DNA of 8,740 nt from an uncultured Eubacteriales bacterium. GTDB lineage: Bacteria > Bacillota > Clostridia > Oscillospirales > Acutalibacteraceae. Positions 1-7,082 of this stretch are shown in pieces. A model generated the notes under the pieces. The model ran no database searches. It had not been told where the DNA came from and was given only the letters and a program-made list of their open reading frames with translations. The position numbers were made by a program, and so were the translations under genes. Every line of letters starts with the position of its first letter. The stretch's first letter is position 1. The stretch lies in NCBI GenBank assembly GCA_900321665.1, contig ONWY01000069.1, forward strand, positions 1 through 8,740, in the 5' to 3' direction.

Positions 1-648
1 TACTTCAGCGGTCGCAGTGTGGTGAATAGCAACCTCGCCGATAACCTTGCGAATTTGCTCGGCGGTAATCCTGCCGGGTCTTAAAATCATCGGAGTCGGC
101 TCGACAAGGGAAATGACAGTGGATTCCAAGCCGACCATGCAATCGCCGCCGTCTATAATCGCATCGACTCTGCCGTTCATATCATGGAGCACGTGGGAAA
201 ATTTGGTGGGGCTCGGTGCGCCCGAGAGGTTGGCACTCGGTGCCGCGAGCGGCACACCGCACTCTTTAATTAACCGAAATGCTACCTTGTTTTTCGGCAT
301 TCTCACTGCCACGGTATCTAACCCGCCGCTGACAATATCGGGTACTAATGCACTCTTTTTTAAAATAATGGTCAGCGGGCCCGGCCAAAAGCGCTCGGCA
401 AGAAGCTTTGCTTTGGGCGGGATTTGGTCAACAAGCTTTGCCCAATCGGAAATGTTGGCAATGTGCACAATCAGCGGATTATCGCTCTGTCGCCCCTTAG
501 CAAGGTAAATCTTTTGCACTGCTTCTGTATCCAATGCGTTGGCAGCCAAGCCGTAAACCGTTTCGGTAGGCATGGCGACAATGCCGCCCTCTCTGAGGAT
601 GGCAGCGGCTTCACTCAATTCATTTTTGGTAAGAATTTTTGTGTTCAT
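1..648 (-). CDS. tsaC: L-threonylcarbamoyladenylate synthase (Sua5/YwlC/TsaC), C-terminus cut by window edge
   Basis: This cytosolic enzyme makes threonylcarbamoyl-AMP from threonine, bicarbonate and ATP, the first step of t6A modification at position 37 of ANN-decoding tRNAs. The 216 visible residues carry the YrdC/Sua5 fold signatures: MPTETVYGLAANA at 26-38, the KGRQSDNPLIVH nucleotide-site motif at 51-62, FWPGPLT at 87-93, PSANLSG at 137-143 and ILRPG at 188-192. The frame is still open at base 1, after the catalytic domain. That is where the linker to the extra C-terminal Sua5 domain of B. subtilis YwlC would lie, so a long two-domain form is likely (inference). The ATG at 648 is the only start, because an in-frame TAA lies just upstream. 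AAAGGA (663-668) overlaps the prfA stop but stands 14 nt away, longer than usual. The gap to prfA is 18 bp, so co-transcription is expected. Confidence 0.93.
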   Translation of the reverse strand, partial: MNTKILTKNELSEAAAILREGGIVAMPTETVYGLAANALDTEAVQKIYLAKGRQSDNPLIVHIANISDWAKLVDQIPPKAKLLAERFWPGPLTIILKKSALVPDIVSGGLDTVAVRMPKNKVAFRLIKECGVPLAAPSANLSGAPSPTKFSHVLHDMNGRVDAIIDGGDCMVGLESTVISLVEPTPMILRPGRITAEQIRKVIGEVAIHHTATAEV

Positions 649-666
649 CGATTTTAGTCGTTTCCT

Positions 667-1746
667 TTATTGTTCACTTTCGCTTAATCTGAGCTTTTCT
701 GCGGTATCGGCAGTGATTAAAGCATCAATCAGTTCATCTAAATCGCCGTTTAATATCTGCTCTAACTTGTACAGTGTCAGCCCGATGCGGTGGTCGCTGA
801 CTCTGCCCTGCGGGTAGTTATAGGTACGGATTCTCTCGTTGCGGTTACCGGTGCCGACCTGCGCTCTGCGGTCGCCGGCAATCTCGGCATTTTGCTTCTC
901 GCGCTCTTTTTCCAAAATGCGCGAGCGCAGGATTTTCATCGCCTTGTCTTTATTTTTGTGTTGGCTGCGCTCATCCTGGCACTCGACCACCGTGCCTGTC
1001 GGCAGGTGGGTGATGCGAATGGCACTTTCGGTTTTGTTGATGTGCTGGCCGCCTGCGCCGCTGGAGCGGAAGGTATCTATCTGCAAATCGGAAGGGTTAA
1101 TATCAATATCGACCTCTTCCGCTTCGGGAAGCACCGCCACGGTCGAGGTGGAGGTGTGGATTCTGCCCTGGCTCTCGGTCTCGGGAACGCGCTGCACGCG
1201 GTGCACGCCGCTTTCAAACTTAAAGCGGGAAAAGGCGCCGTCGCCCGAGATGGAGAAGGAAATTTCCTTGAAGCCGCCCAAACCCGTTTCCTGTGCGGAT
1301 AAGACCTCGTGCTTAAAGCCCTTGGACTCGGCATACATGGTGTACATTCTGTAGAGCGTGCCGGCAAACAGCGCGCTTTCCTCGCCGCCCGCACCGCCGC
1401 GAATTTCCACAATCACGTTTTTATCATCATTCGGGTCGCGGGGCAACAGCAGAATTTTTAATTCCTCGGTGCACTGCTCCATTTGCTCCTTGGAGGCTTT
1501 TAATTCCTCAACGGCAAGCTCCTTGAGCTCTTTATCGAGCCCGCCCTCCTCGAGCATTGCCTCCGCTTCTTGCGCATTGTCGCGCGCGGCTTTGTATTCT
1601 TTAAATTTTTCCACAATCGGCTCAAGCTTCTTTTGCTCCTTCATCAGCGCGGTATAGCTGTCCATATCCGCGATGATTTCGGGCGAGCAAAGCTGCTCGG
1701 TCACCGTGTTAAATCGGGTTTCAATGCCTTCTAATTTTTCAATCAT
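667..1746 (-). CDS. prfA: Peptide chain release factor 1 (RF1)
   Basis: RF1 recognises UAA and UAG in the ribosomal A site and triggers peptidyl-tRNA hydrolysis. The 359-residue length fits the family (about 355-360). An N-terminal helical domain (about 1-105) precedes the core. The core has EIRGGAGGEESALFA at 114-128, the PxT-type stop-codon tripeptide as PET at 188-190 (same as in B. subtilis, PAT in E. coli) within VPETESQGRIHTS, and the catalytic GGQ at 232-234 within SSGAGGQHINKTESA. Gln234 is the residue normally N5-methylated by PrmC. The frame extends upstream to 1833, but that extension lies over the DUF951 gene. The ATG at 1746 gives the normal MIEKLEGIETRF N-terminus and has TAAGGA at 1755-1760, 8 nt away, overlapping the DUF951 stop codon, so translational coupling is likely. 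prmC, usually the next gene, is not here. Confidence 0.98.
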   Translation of the reverse strand: MIEKLEGIETRFNTVTEQLCSPEIIADMDSYTALMKEQKKLEPIVEKFKEYKAARDNAQEAEAMLEEGGLDKELKELAVEELKASKEQMEQCTEELKILLLPRDPNDDKNVIVEIRGGAGGEESALFAGTLYRMYTMYAESKGFKHEVLSAQETGLGGFKEISFSISGDGAFSRFKFESGVHRVQRVPETESQGRIHTSTSTVAVLPEAEEVDIDINPSDLQIDTFRSSGAGGQHINKTESAIRITHLPTGTVVECQDERSQHKNKDKAMKILRSRILEKEREKQNAEIAGDRRAQVGTGNRNERIRTYNYPQGRVSDHRIGLTLYKLEQILNGDLDELIDALITADTAEKLRLSESEQ

Positions 1747-1757
1747 AACAGGAATCC

Positions 1758-1937
1758 TTAATCGAGTATTTCTTTGATGGATTTTTCCGCTTTTTTGCGC
1801 GGCACAATAACCTCCCTGCCACAGGTGAGGCACTTTAGCTTAAAATCCATGCCGATGCGCAACACTTCCCAAGTGTCACCCCCGCACGGATGCGGCTTTT
1901 TGGTTTTTACTTTTTGACCGAGTTGAATATCCATCAT
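1758..1937 (-). CDS. DUF951 family small protein
   Basis: A 59-residue protein of the DUF951 family, common in Bacillota and of unknown biochemical role. Family hallmarks are visible: an N-terminal IQLGQKVKTKKPHPCGG (4-20), then DTWEVLRIGMDFKLKCLTCG (21-40), then the basic tail REVIVPRKKAEKSIKEILD. Cys18, Cys36 and Cys39 with His16 could form a zinc knuckle (inference). It is first in an operon with prfA and tsaC, and its TAA is part of the prfA Shine-Dalgarno, which fits a translation-related setting without proving a function. Two adjacent ATGs (1937 and 1934) are possible starts and neither has a Shine-Dalgarno. The upstream sequence is A/T only for about 40 nt apart from a few G/C, and a TATAAT lies 9 nt before the first ATG, so initiation may be leaderless. 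Confidence 0.9.
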   Translation of the reverse strand: MMDIQLGQKVKTKKPHPCGGDTWEVLRIGMDFKLKCLTCGREVIVPRKKAEKSIKEILD

Positions 1938-1974
1938 TACTAAAATATTATAATAATTAGTTATATAAAAACTA

Positions 1975-2016
1975 TGTTTACAGTATATATTAACATATAA
2001 AAGCGAGAATGTAAAC
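1975..2016. repeat. Inverted repeat GTTTACA/TGTAAAC around the operon promoter
   Basis: GTTTACA at 1976-1982 and TGTAAAC at 2010-2016 form 7-bp perfect arms 27 bp apart. One arm contains the -35 hexamer and the other covers the predicted transcription start of the DUF951-prfA-tsaC operon. The placement suits a repressor-type operator, but AT-rich DNA throws up such arms by chance, so the regulatory role is only a suggestion. Confidence 0.35.
1987..2015 (-). promoter_or_regulatory. Promoter of the DUF951-prfA-tsaC operon
   Basis: Reading the minus strand, TTTACA (2010-2015) and TAATAT (1987-1992) are separated by exactly 17 bp, giving a predicted start near 1980 and a leader of about 43 nt. 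It lies in the 145-bp divergent gap and is the best-scoring promoter by eye. A second hexamer, TATAAT at 1947-1952, lies closer to the gene without a good -35. Confidence 0.6.
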
Positions 2017-2082
2017 TTTTTTAATAATTTTCATCCGCCTTGCATAAAATTTAGAGATGTATGTTTTATGGAGGATGGATAA

Positions 2083-3003
2083 ATGAGTGAATATTGTTTT
2101 GAGGGAAAGCTGTGGCAAAGCGCCGCCAATCAGGCGGCAATGAGCTCGTTTGCGGCACTTGAGGAAGCGTATAAAAAGCAAACCGTGCTGGAGGGTATTT
2201 GCTACATGTGCGATGCTATGCAAAACCTGCATGTGCGCTTGGGAGAGTACGAGGGCATTATCGAGAGAAATGAAGGCGCTTTAGGAGCGGAAAGCGGGCA
2301 GATTAAGGATATTGCGTTTATTTCAAAGGTCGGCAAGCCGGTGCAATTTGTTATTTCGCAAATACCGCGCAAGGGAGAAGAAGGCTGCTTGCAGCTTTCC
2401 AGAAAGGCTGTGCAGCAGCGCTGCCGGCAGGAGTACATTGCCGCCTTGCGCGCCGGTGATGTGATTCCCGTGAAGGTGACGCATTTAGAGCGCTTCGGCG
2501 CATTTGTGGATATCGGCGCCGGCATCAATTCTCTGATTCCGATTGATATGCTTTCCGTTTCGCGCATTGCACACCCGAGCCAGCGCGTGAGCGAAGGAGA
2601 ACAGCTGCACTGCGCCGTGCGCAGCAAGGCAGGCGGCAAAATCACCCTCTCCTTGCGCGAGCTGCTCGGCACTTGGGAGGAAAATGCCGCGCGCTTTGAA
2701 GCGGGGCAAACGGTAAAGGGCATCGTGCGCAGTGTGGAGAGCTATGGCATATTTATTGAGCTGACACCGAATTTGGCAGGTCTTGCCGAGTATAGCGAAG
2801 CGGTAGAGCCCTCGCAGGCAGTATCGGTGTATATTAAATCCATTATTCCCGAAAAGATGAAAATCAAGCTGAGCCTGATTGATGTTTTAGAGCAGGCGGA
2901 AAAGGCGCCGCTGCAGCGCTTCTTTACAGGCAAGCATATGGATTATTGGCGCTATTCTCCCGAAATTTGTTCCAAGCGCATTGAAACGATATTTGAGGAT
3001 TAA
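2083..3003 (+). CDS. S1 RNA-binding domain protein (ribosomal protein S1-like)
   Basis: A 306-residue cytosolic protein built from S1-type OB folds. Domain 1 (about 34-108) is degenerate: it has the strand pattern VLEGICYMCDA...GKPVQFVISQI but few surface aromatics. Domain 2 (about 124-192) is canonical: GDVIPVKVTHLERFGAFVDIG, then GINSLIPIDMLS, then GGKITLSLREL. Domain 3 (about 207-266) has GQTVKGIVRSVESYGIFIEL, then LAGLAEYSE, then MKIKLSLID. A C-terminal tail of about 40 residues (FTGKHMDYWRYSPEICSKRI) has no recognised domain. Roles seen for relatives are mRNA or 16S rRNA binding during translation. True S1 has four to six repeats, so this is better called S1-like than rpsA. The start is well supported by GGAGG at 2070-2074, 8 nt before ATG. 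The gene appears monocistronic: divergent from the prfA operon and ended by a hairpin. No good promoter hexamer pair is visible; TAAAAT at 2045-2050 is the best -10. Confidence 0.87.
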   Translation: MSEYCFEGKLWQSAANQAAMSSFAALEEAYKKQTVLEGICYMCDAMQNLHVRLGEYEGIIERNEGALGAESGQIKDIAFISKVGKPVQFVISQIPRKGEEGCLQLSRKAVQQRCRQEYIAALRAGDVIPVKVTHLERFGAFVDIGAGINSLIPIDMLSVSRIAHPSQRVSEGEQLHCAVRSKAGGKITLSLRELLGTWEENAARFEAGQTVKGIVRSVESYGIFIELTPNLAGLAEYSEAVEPSQAVSVYIKSIIPEKMKIKLSLIDVLEQAEKAPLQRFFTGKHMDYWRYSPEICSKRIETIFED

Positions 3004-3016
3004 AAGCAAATGTGAT

Positions 3017-3054
3017 GAAAGCCATATATTGACCGCTATCAATATATGGCTTTC
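3017..3054 (+). terminator. Terminator after the S1-like gene
   Basis: A perfect 16-bp stem (3017-3032 with 3039-3054, arms GAAAGCCATATATTGA and its complement) closes a 6-nt CCGCTA loop 13 nt after the stop codon. The 3' arm and following bases run TTTCTTTG, an imperfect U-run. The stem is AT-rich, so efficiency may be moderate. Confidence 0.75.
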
Positions 3055-3081
3055 TTTGTGTGCTGCCGACCGCCTCGCTGC

Positions 3082-3110
3082 TTGCTATTGCCCGCAAGAT
3101 ATAGTATAAT
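3082..3110 (+). promoter_or_regulatory. galM promoter
   Basis: TTGCTA (3082-3087), a 17-bp spacer and a consensus TATAAT (3105-3110) predict a start near 3117 and a leader of about 25 nt. The promoter lies just past the upstream terminator, so galM is an independent transcription unit. The -35 is the same hexamer as in the glmS promoter. Confidence 0.75.
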
Positions 3111-3141
3111 GAAAGCAGAAAAAGAGAATGAGGTGATACGC

Positions 3142-4167
3142 GTGAAAAAAGAGTTTTTCGGCAAGGCGTTCGGCAGCGATATTTACAATTACACGATTGA
3201 GAAGGATAACATCACCCTCTCGGTGATGGAGCTCGGTGCCACGGTAACGGCACTCGTGGTGCCGGATAAGAGCGGCAAAGGCGGCGATATTGCAGTCGGC
3301 TTTGCAAACGCCGGCGATTATGAAAAGTTCAGCGATAACCAGGGCGCAACCATTGGCAGGTATGCCAACCGCATTAAAAACGGCAGCTTTGCCATAGACG
3401 GTGTGCGCTACCAAATTCCCTGTAACGATGGCAACAATATGCTCCATGGCAACAACGAGTTTCGCAATGCTGTGTGGGCATTAACAGACAGCGGTGAGGA
3501 TTTTTTGGAGTTTTCATACACCTCTCCCGATGGCAGTAACGGCTTCCCGGGCACCTTACAAACCAAGGTGCGCTATGCGATTGAAAACAGCGCGCTGGTG
3601 ATAGCTTATGATGCGGTGAGCGATCAAAAAACGCCGATTTGCTTAACCAACCACCTCTATTTTAACTTGACCGCCGATGCTTCCAAAACGGTGTATGACC
3701 ACCTTTTGCAGGTGGATGCCGACAGCTTTACCGAAGCGGATAGTGAGCTGATTCCGACCGGTAGAATTTTGCCTGTTGCAGGCACCTCCTTGGATTTTCG
3801 AACCGCAAAGCCGATTGGCAGAGATATCTTGGCGGATGCTATCGTGCAAGGTCCCGGAGGGATTGACCACAACTTTTGCCTGGGCGGGGAAGCGGGTACC
3901 CTGCGCAAGGCGGCAGTGTTGAGTGAGCCGAACAGCGGCAGGTGCATGGAGGTGTGGACAGATTTGCCCGGTTTGCAGGTGTACTCGGGCAATTGGTTGC
4001 GCGAGGATTGCGGCAAGGGCGGCGTGCGCTTTGTGAAGCACGGTGCCGTTTGCCTGGAAACACAGTTTTACCCCGATTCGCCCAATCAGGAGCATTTCCC
4101 GTGTTGTATTTTTGAAGCGGGAGAGCATTTTATTTCTAAAACAGTATACAAATTCGGTATCCTTTAA
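3142..4167 (+). CDS. galM: Galactose mutarotase (aldose 1-epimerase)
   Basis: GalM interconverts alpha and beta anomers of galactose/glucose in the cytosol, feeding the Leloir pathway. The 341 residues match the family length (about 340-350), and the active-site series is complete: IGRYANRIKNG at 71-81, NNMLHGNNEF at 98-107 with His102, the TNHLYFNL signature at 169-176 with catalytic acid His171, GIDHNF at 240-245 with Asp242, and LETQFYPDSPNQ at 305-316 with catalytic base Glu306. The open frame runs back to 3046, but that would start inside the preceding terminator. The GTG at 3142 is preferred because AGGTGA (3131-3136) lies 5 nt upstream and the protein then begins in register with the family (VKKEFFGKAF). 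No galK, galT or galE is nearby, so the sugar pathway is not shown by context. There is no terminator between galM and glmS, so some read-through into glmS is possible. Confidence 0.95.
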   Translation: MKKEFFGKAFGSDIYNYTIEKDNITLSVMELGATVTALVVPDKSGKGGDIAVGFANAGDYEKFSDNQGATIGRYANRIKNGSFAIDGVRYQIPCNDGNNMLHGNNEFRNAVWALTDSGEDFLEFSYTSPDGSNGFPGTLQTKVRYAIENSALVIAYDAVSDQKTPICLTNHLYFNLTADASKTVYDHLLQVDADSFTEADSELIPTGRILPVAGTSLDFRTAKPIGRDILADAIVQGPGGIDHNFCLGGEAGTLRKAAVLSEPNSGRCMEVWTDLPGLQVYSGNWLREDCGKGGVRFVKHGAVCLETQFYPDSPNQEHFPCCIFEAGEHFISKTVYKFGIL

Positions 4168-4177
4168 GAAGAAAGGT

Positions 4178-4206
4178 TTGCTATTTGTGCAAATCTATGG
4201 TATACT
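4178..4206 (+). promoter_or_regulatory. glmS promoter
   Basis: TTGCTA (4178-4183), a 17-bp spacer and TATACT (4201-4206) preceded by TGG, an extended -10. The predicted start near 4213 leaves a leader of only about 35 nt before the glmS ATG, too short for a glmS ribozyme. Confidence 0.75.
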
Positions 4207-4247
4207 AAATTAGTTAATATTTATTATTTGATTAGGAGAAATACACT

Positions 4248-6077
4248 ATGTGTGGTATTGTCGGATATATCGGTTCTCAAGATGTGGCGCCCATTTTGCT
4301 GGACGGCTTGGAAAAGTTAGAGTACAGAGGCTATGACTCGGCAGGCATTTCCGCGCTCGAAAACGGCGCAATCACTACGATTAAGAGCAAGGGGAAAATC
4401 GCAGACTTAAGAAAAAAGGTGCGTCTTGAATACGATGGCGGCGCGACCATCGGCATCGGGCATACGCGCTGGGCAACCCATGGCAAGCCGAGCGATGTCA
4501 ATTCCCACCCGCACATGAGCTATGACGGTAAGTTCAGTGTCGTGCACAACGGCATTATTGAAAACTTTGTCACCCTCAAGCAGGATTTGAAAAACGAGGG
4601 GATTCGCTTTGCCTCCGAAACCGATACCGAGGTGGTGGCACAGCTGTTGGCAAAATACTACAACGGCGATATGAAAGCGACTCTTTTAAAGGTACTTTCC
4701 AAGATTGAGGGTGCGTATTCCTTAGGCATTTTATGCGCCGATTACCCCGATGAAATTTGGGCTGTCAGAAACGCAAGCCCGCTGATTATCGGCTTGGGAA
4801 AAGAGGAAAACTTCTTAGCTTCCGACATTACCGCGGTACTGAAATACACAAAGAATATCTACCAGCTGAACGACGGCGAGTTTGCCTGCTTAAAGAAAAA
4901 CAGCGTGCAGGTATTTGACCCGCAGGGCAACCCGATTGAGAAGGAAAGCGTGAAAATCACCTGGAATGTGGAGGCTGCGGAAAAGGGCGGCTATGCCCAC
5001 TTTATGCTCAAGGAGATTATGGAGGAGCCGGAGGCGATTCGCAAAACCATCTCCCCGCGCTTGGGCGAAAATAACGAGATTATATTAGATGATTTTACCT
5101 TAACCAAAGAGAAATTAGAAGGCTTTAAGAAAATCTACATTTTAGCTTGCGGCTCTGCCTGGCATGTGGGCATGGTCGGCAAGTATGTGATAGAGGAGCT
5201 GACCAGAATCCCGGTGGAGTGCGATTTGGCAAGCGAGTTTCGCTACAGAAACCCGGTGGTTGATGAAAACACACTCGCCATCGTCATCAGCCAAAGCGGT
5301 GAAACCGCCGACACCCTGGCGGCACTGCGCGAGGCAAAGAGCAGAGGAGCAAGGGTGCTTTCGATTGTCAATGTTGTCGGCAGCACGATTGCGAATGAAT
5401 CCGATGATGTGATTTACACCTGGGCAGGCCCCGAAATCGCCGTGGCAACCACAAAAGCCTACAGCACGCAGTTGACAATTATCTATTTATTTGCGCTGTA
5501 TGCGGCAAGGCTGATGGGCAAGATTGCGGATGCGGAATATCACGAAATCATTGAAGCCATCAAAAAGCTGCCCGAGCAAATTGAGCAAATCCTCGAGATG
5601 AAGGATGAAATCAAGGCGCTTGCTTCGCGCTATGCATTTTTGGAGCATGCGTACTTTATCGGCAGAAATTTAGACTATGCCGTGGCGCTCGAAGCGAGCT
5701 TGAAGTTAAAGGAAATCAGCTATATCCACTCCGAAGCCTATGCGGCGGGAGAGCTGAAGCACGGCACCATTTCGCTTATTGAGGATGATACCTTTGTATG
5801 CGCGCTGTGCTGTTGCGAGAGATTGTTTGATAAAACCATGAACTCGATTAAAGAGGTAGCGGCAAGAGGGGCGGAAACCTTAGCGGTTATCAGCGAGCGC
5901 TCGCCCAACCCCGGCGAGGAATGTGATTTTAAGCTCGTGATACCTTCTACCCACGAGCTGATTATGCCGAGCTTGGAGGTTATCCCCATGCAGCTGTTGG
6001 GCTATTATATCGCTCTTGCCAGAAGGTGTGATATCGATAAGCCGAGAAATCTTGCCAAGAGTGTTACGGTAGAATAA
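4248..6077 (+). CDS. glmS: Glutamine--fructose-6-phosphate aminotransferase (isomerizing)
   Basis: GlmS converts fructose-6-phosphate plus glutamine to glucosamine-6-phosphate and glutamate, the committed step to UDP-GlcNAc for peptidoglycan. The protein has 609 residues, the same as E. coli GlmS. The N-terminal Ntn glutaminase (about 2-240) starts MCGIVGYIG with nucleophile Cys2 (exposed after Met removal) and has HTRWATHG at 72-79, NGIIENF at 101-107 and SETDTE at 123-128. Two SIS isomerase domains follow: CGSAWH at 301-306, SQSGETADT at 348-356 and TTKAYSTQ at 401-408, then LKLKEISYIHSEAY at 485-498 and ELKHGT at 502-507 (His505), ending in the family C-terminus LAKSVTVE (602-609, Lys604). 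A Thr replaces the usual Pro after KHG, and a CCC run at 521-523 is uncommon. AGGAG (4234-4238) is 9 nt before ATG. It is probably co-transcribed with the zinc-ribbon gene 26 bp downstream. Confidence 0.99.
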   Translation: MCGIVGYIGSQDVAPILLDGLEKLEYRGYDSAGISALENGAITTIKSKGKIADLRKKVRLEYDGGATIGIGHTRWATHGKPSDVNSHPHMSYDGKFSVVHNGIIENFVTLKQDLKNEGIRFASETDTEVVAQLLAKYYNGDMKATLLKVLSKIEGAYSLGILCADYPDEIWAVRNASPLIIGLGKEENFLASDITAVLKYTKNIYQLNDGEFACLKKNSVQVFDPQGNPIEKESVKITWNVEAAEKGGYAHFMLKEIMEEPEAIRKTISPRLGENNEIILDDFTLTKEKLEGFKKIYILACGSAWHVGMVGKYVIEELTRIPVECDLASEFRYRNPVVDENTLAIVISQSGETADTLAALREAKSRGARVLSIVNVVGSTIANESDDVIYTWAGPEIAVATTKAYSTQLTIIYLFALYAARLMGKIADAEYHEIIEAIKKLPEQIEQILEMKDEIKALASRYAFLEHAYFIGRNLDYAVALEASLKLKEISYIHSEAYAAGELKHGTISLIEDDTFVCALCCCERLFDKTMNSIKEVAARGAETLAVISERSPNPGEECDFKLVIPSTHELIMPSLEVIPMQLLGYYIALARRCDIDKPRNLAKSVTVE

Positions 6078-6103
6078 GTGCTCCGTGCACAAGGAGAGTA
6101 AAA

Positions 6104-7024
6104 ATGATTTGTAACAATTGCGGCATGGCAAATGCCGATTCCGCGAAGATTTGCAGCGAGTGCGGCAGTGAACTGCGCGTGGCGAAACCGGCAGAAGAAA
6201 AAGCTGCCGAAAGCGCAGTGCCCGAGAGCGCACAGCCTGTTACCGGCGCGCCGGTAAACAGCGCTCCGCCCGCACCGCAGCCGATGCCGGCACAGGGGTG
6301 GTATTACCCGGTGGCTCCGCAGCCGCTGTATGCGCCGGCGCCCTATGAGATGCACTATGCGCAGCCGGTGCCGTTTTATGCACCGCCGGTCGGTGTAGCA
6401 CCACCGCAGCCGGCACCGCAAGCACCTGCACCGCAGGCGGCAGCTCCCGAGAGCGAAGCGCCGCCGGCAAGCGCGCCGCAACCGGCACCGCCCGCGCCCG
6501 TCGCAGCCGCGGCACCGCAAAGCCCGCAGCCGGCAGGCGGTATGTACTACGCACCGCCCGTGCCTGCACCCTATATGCCGATGCCGGCATATGCACAACC
6601 GATTGCGCTGCCTGCGCAAAAGGATACATACCACACAAAGGCAATTTGGGCAATGGCGCTCGGCATTGTCAGCGCGGCAATACCGGTGATTACCTGCTCG
6701 TTTGGCGCACCGATTGGGATTGTGGCAGGCTTTATTGCGATTATTTTAGGTGGTATTTGTATGAACAAGGTACAGCCGCGCGATAAATCAAAAGCGATTG
6801 CAGGCTTGGTGCTCGGGATTGTGGGAACACTTTTTTGCATTGTCAGCACCGTGATGCGCTCGGTGAATGAGCTGTTCGGCTCGGAGGATTGGCAAAGCTT
6901 TTTTGAGCAGTATAATTCCTTTGTTGCCGCTGTGGTGATGAATGGCGTTCGCGTGGTTGCGCACACTGTAAAAAGTGTTATTACACAGCTCGAAATGCTA
7001 ATGCACTTTTTAATTGCAAGATAA
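6104..7024 (+). CDS. Zinc-ribbon, Pro/Ala-rich membrane protein (DUF4190-like C-terminal half)
   Basis: A 306-residue protein of unknown function with three parts. Residues 1-22 are a zinc ribbon (Cys3, Cys6, Cys17, Cys20: two CxxC pairs). Residues about 45-172 are a low-complexity Pro/Ala/Gln/Tyr linker rich in APQP/APAP repeats, with no predicted fold. Residues about 179-251 hold three hydrophobic segments: AIWAMALGIVSAAIPVITC (180-198), PIGIVAGFIAIILGGICM (203-220) and AIAGLVLGIVGTLFCIVSTV (231-250). The GLVLGIVG pattern after a short KSKAIA loop resembles DUF4190. A C-terminal helix (about 262-305) ends the protein. No signal peptide is seen, so the ribbon is probably cytosolic. AAGGAG (6091-6096) is 7 nt before ATG. 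The gene sits 26 bp after glmS with no promoter between, and a strong terminator follows. Such zinc-ribbon/membrane proteins are common in Clostridia; a cell-envelope link is only a guess from glmS. Confidence 0.9.
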   Translation: MICNNCGMANADSAKICSECGSELRVAKPAEEKAAESAVPESAQPVTGAPVNSAPPAPQPMPAQGWYYPVAPQPLYAPAPYEMHYAQPVPFYAPPVGVAPPQPAPQAPAPQAAAPESEAPPASAPQPAPPAPVAAAAPQSPQPAGGMYYAPPVPAPYMPMPAYAQPIALPAQKDTYHTKAIWAMALGIVSAAIPVITCSFGAPIGIVAGFIAIILGGICMNKVQPRDKSKAIAGLVLGIVGTLFCIVSTVMRSVNELFGSEDWQSFFEQYNSFVAAVVMNGVRVVAHTVKSVITQLEMLMHFLIAR

Positions 7025-7034
7025 TATAAGAGAT

Positions 7035-7072
7035 AAATCGGCAGAGAGGGGATGCCCCTCTGCCGATTTTTT
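7035..7072 (+). terminator. Terminator of the glmS-zinc-ribbon unit
   Basis: AAATCGGCAGAG pairs with CTCTGCCGATTT, the stem continuing through GGGG/CCCC around an ATG loop with a 2-nt bulge on the 5' side, followed by an unbroken T6 run (7067-7072). It is the strongest terminator in the window. It ends only 10 nt before the next start codon, so it also lies in the only possible leader of the methyltransferase gene. Confidence 0.88.
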
Positions 7073-7082
7073 GGGTAAAGAG

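Noticed and set aside
47..508. Plus-strand open frame of about 150 residues at the left end.
   Set aside because: It is antisense to tsaC, whose full motif series is readable on the minus strand.
790..1354. Plus-strand open frames opposite prfA.
   Set aside because: prfA on the minus strand is complete with family motifs. These frames have no recognisable motif and no ribosome-binding site.
2040..2069. TTGCAT/TTTTAT as promoter of the S1-like gene.
   Set aside because: Transcription would begin past the Shine-Dalgarno at 2070-2074, leaving the message without a ribosome-binding site.
3046..3141. Upstream extension of galM.
   Set aside because: It would begin inside the terminator stem of the preceding gene and lies across the galM promoter. 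The GTG at 3142 has a proper Shine-Dalgarno.
6005..6634. Long minus-strand open frame rich in Arg and Cys opposite the zinc-ribbon gene.
   Set aside because: It is the antisense of GC-rich Pro/Ala codons, has a repetitive R/C composition with no domain, and lacks a Shine-Dalgarno. The plus-strand gene has all expected features.
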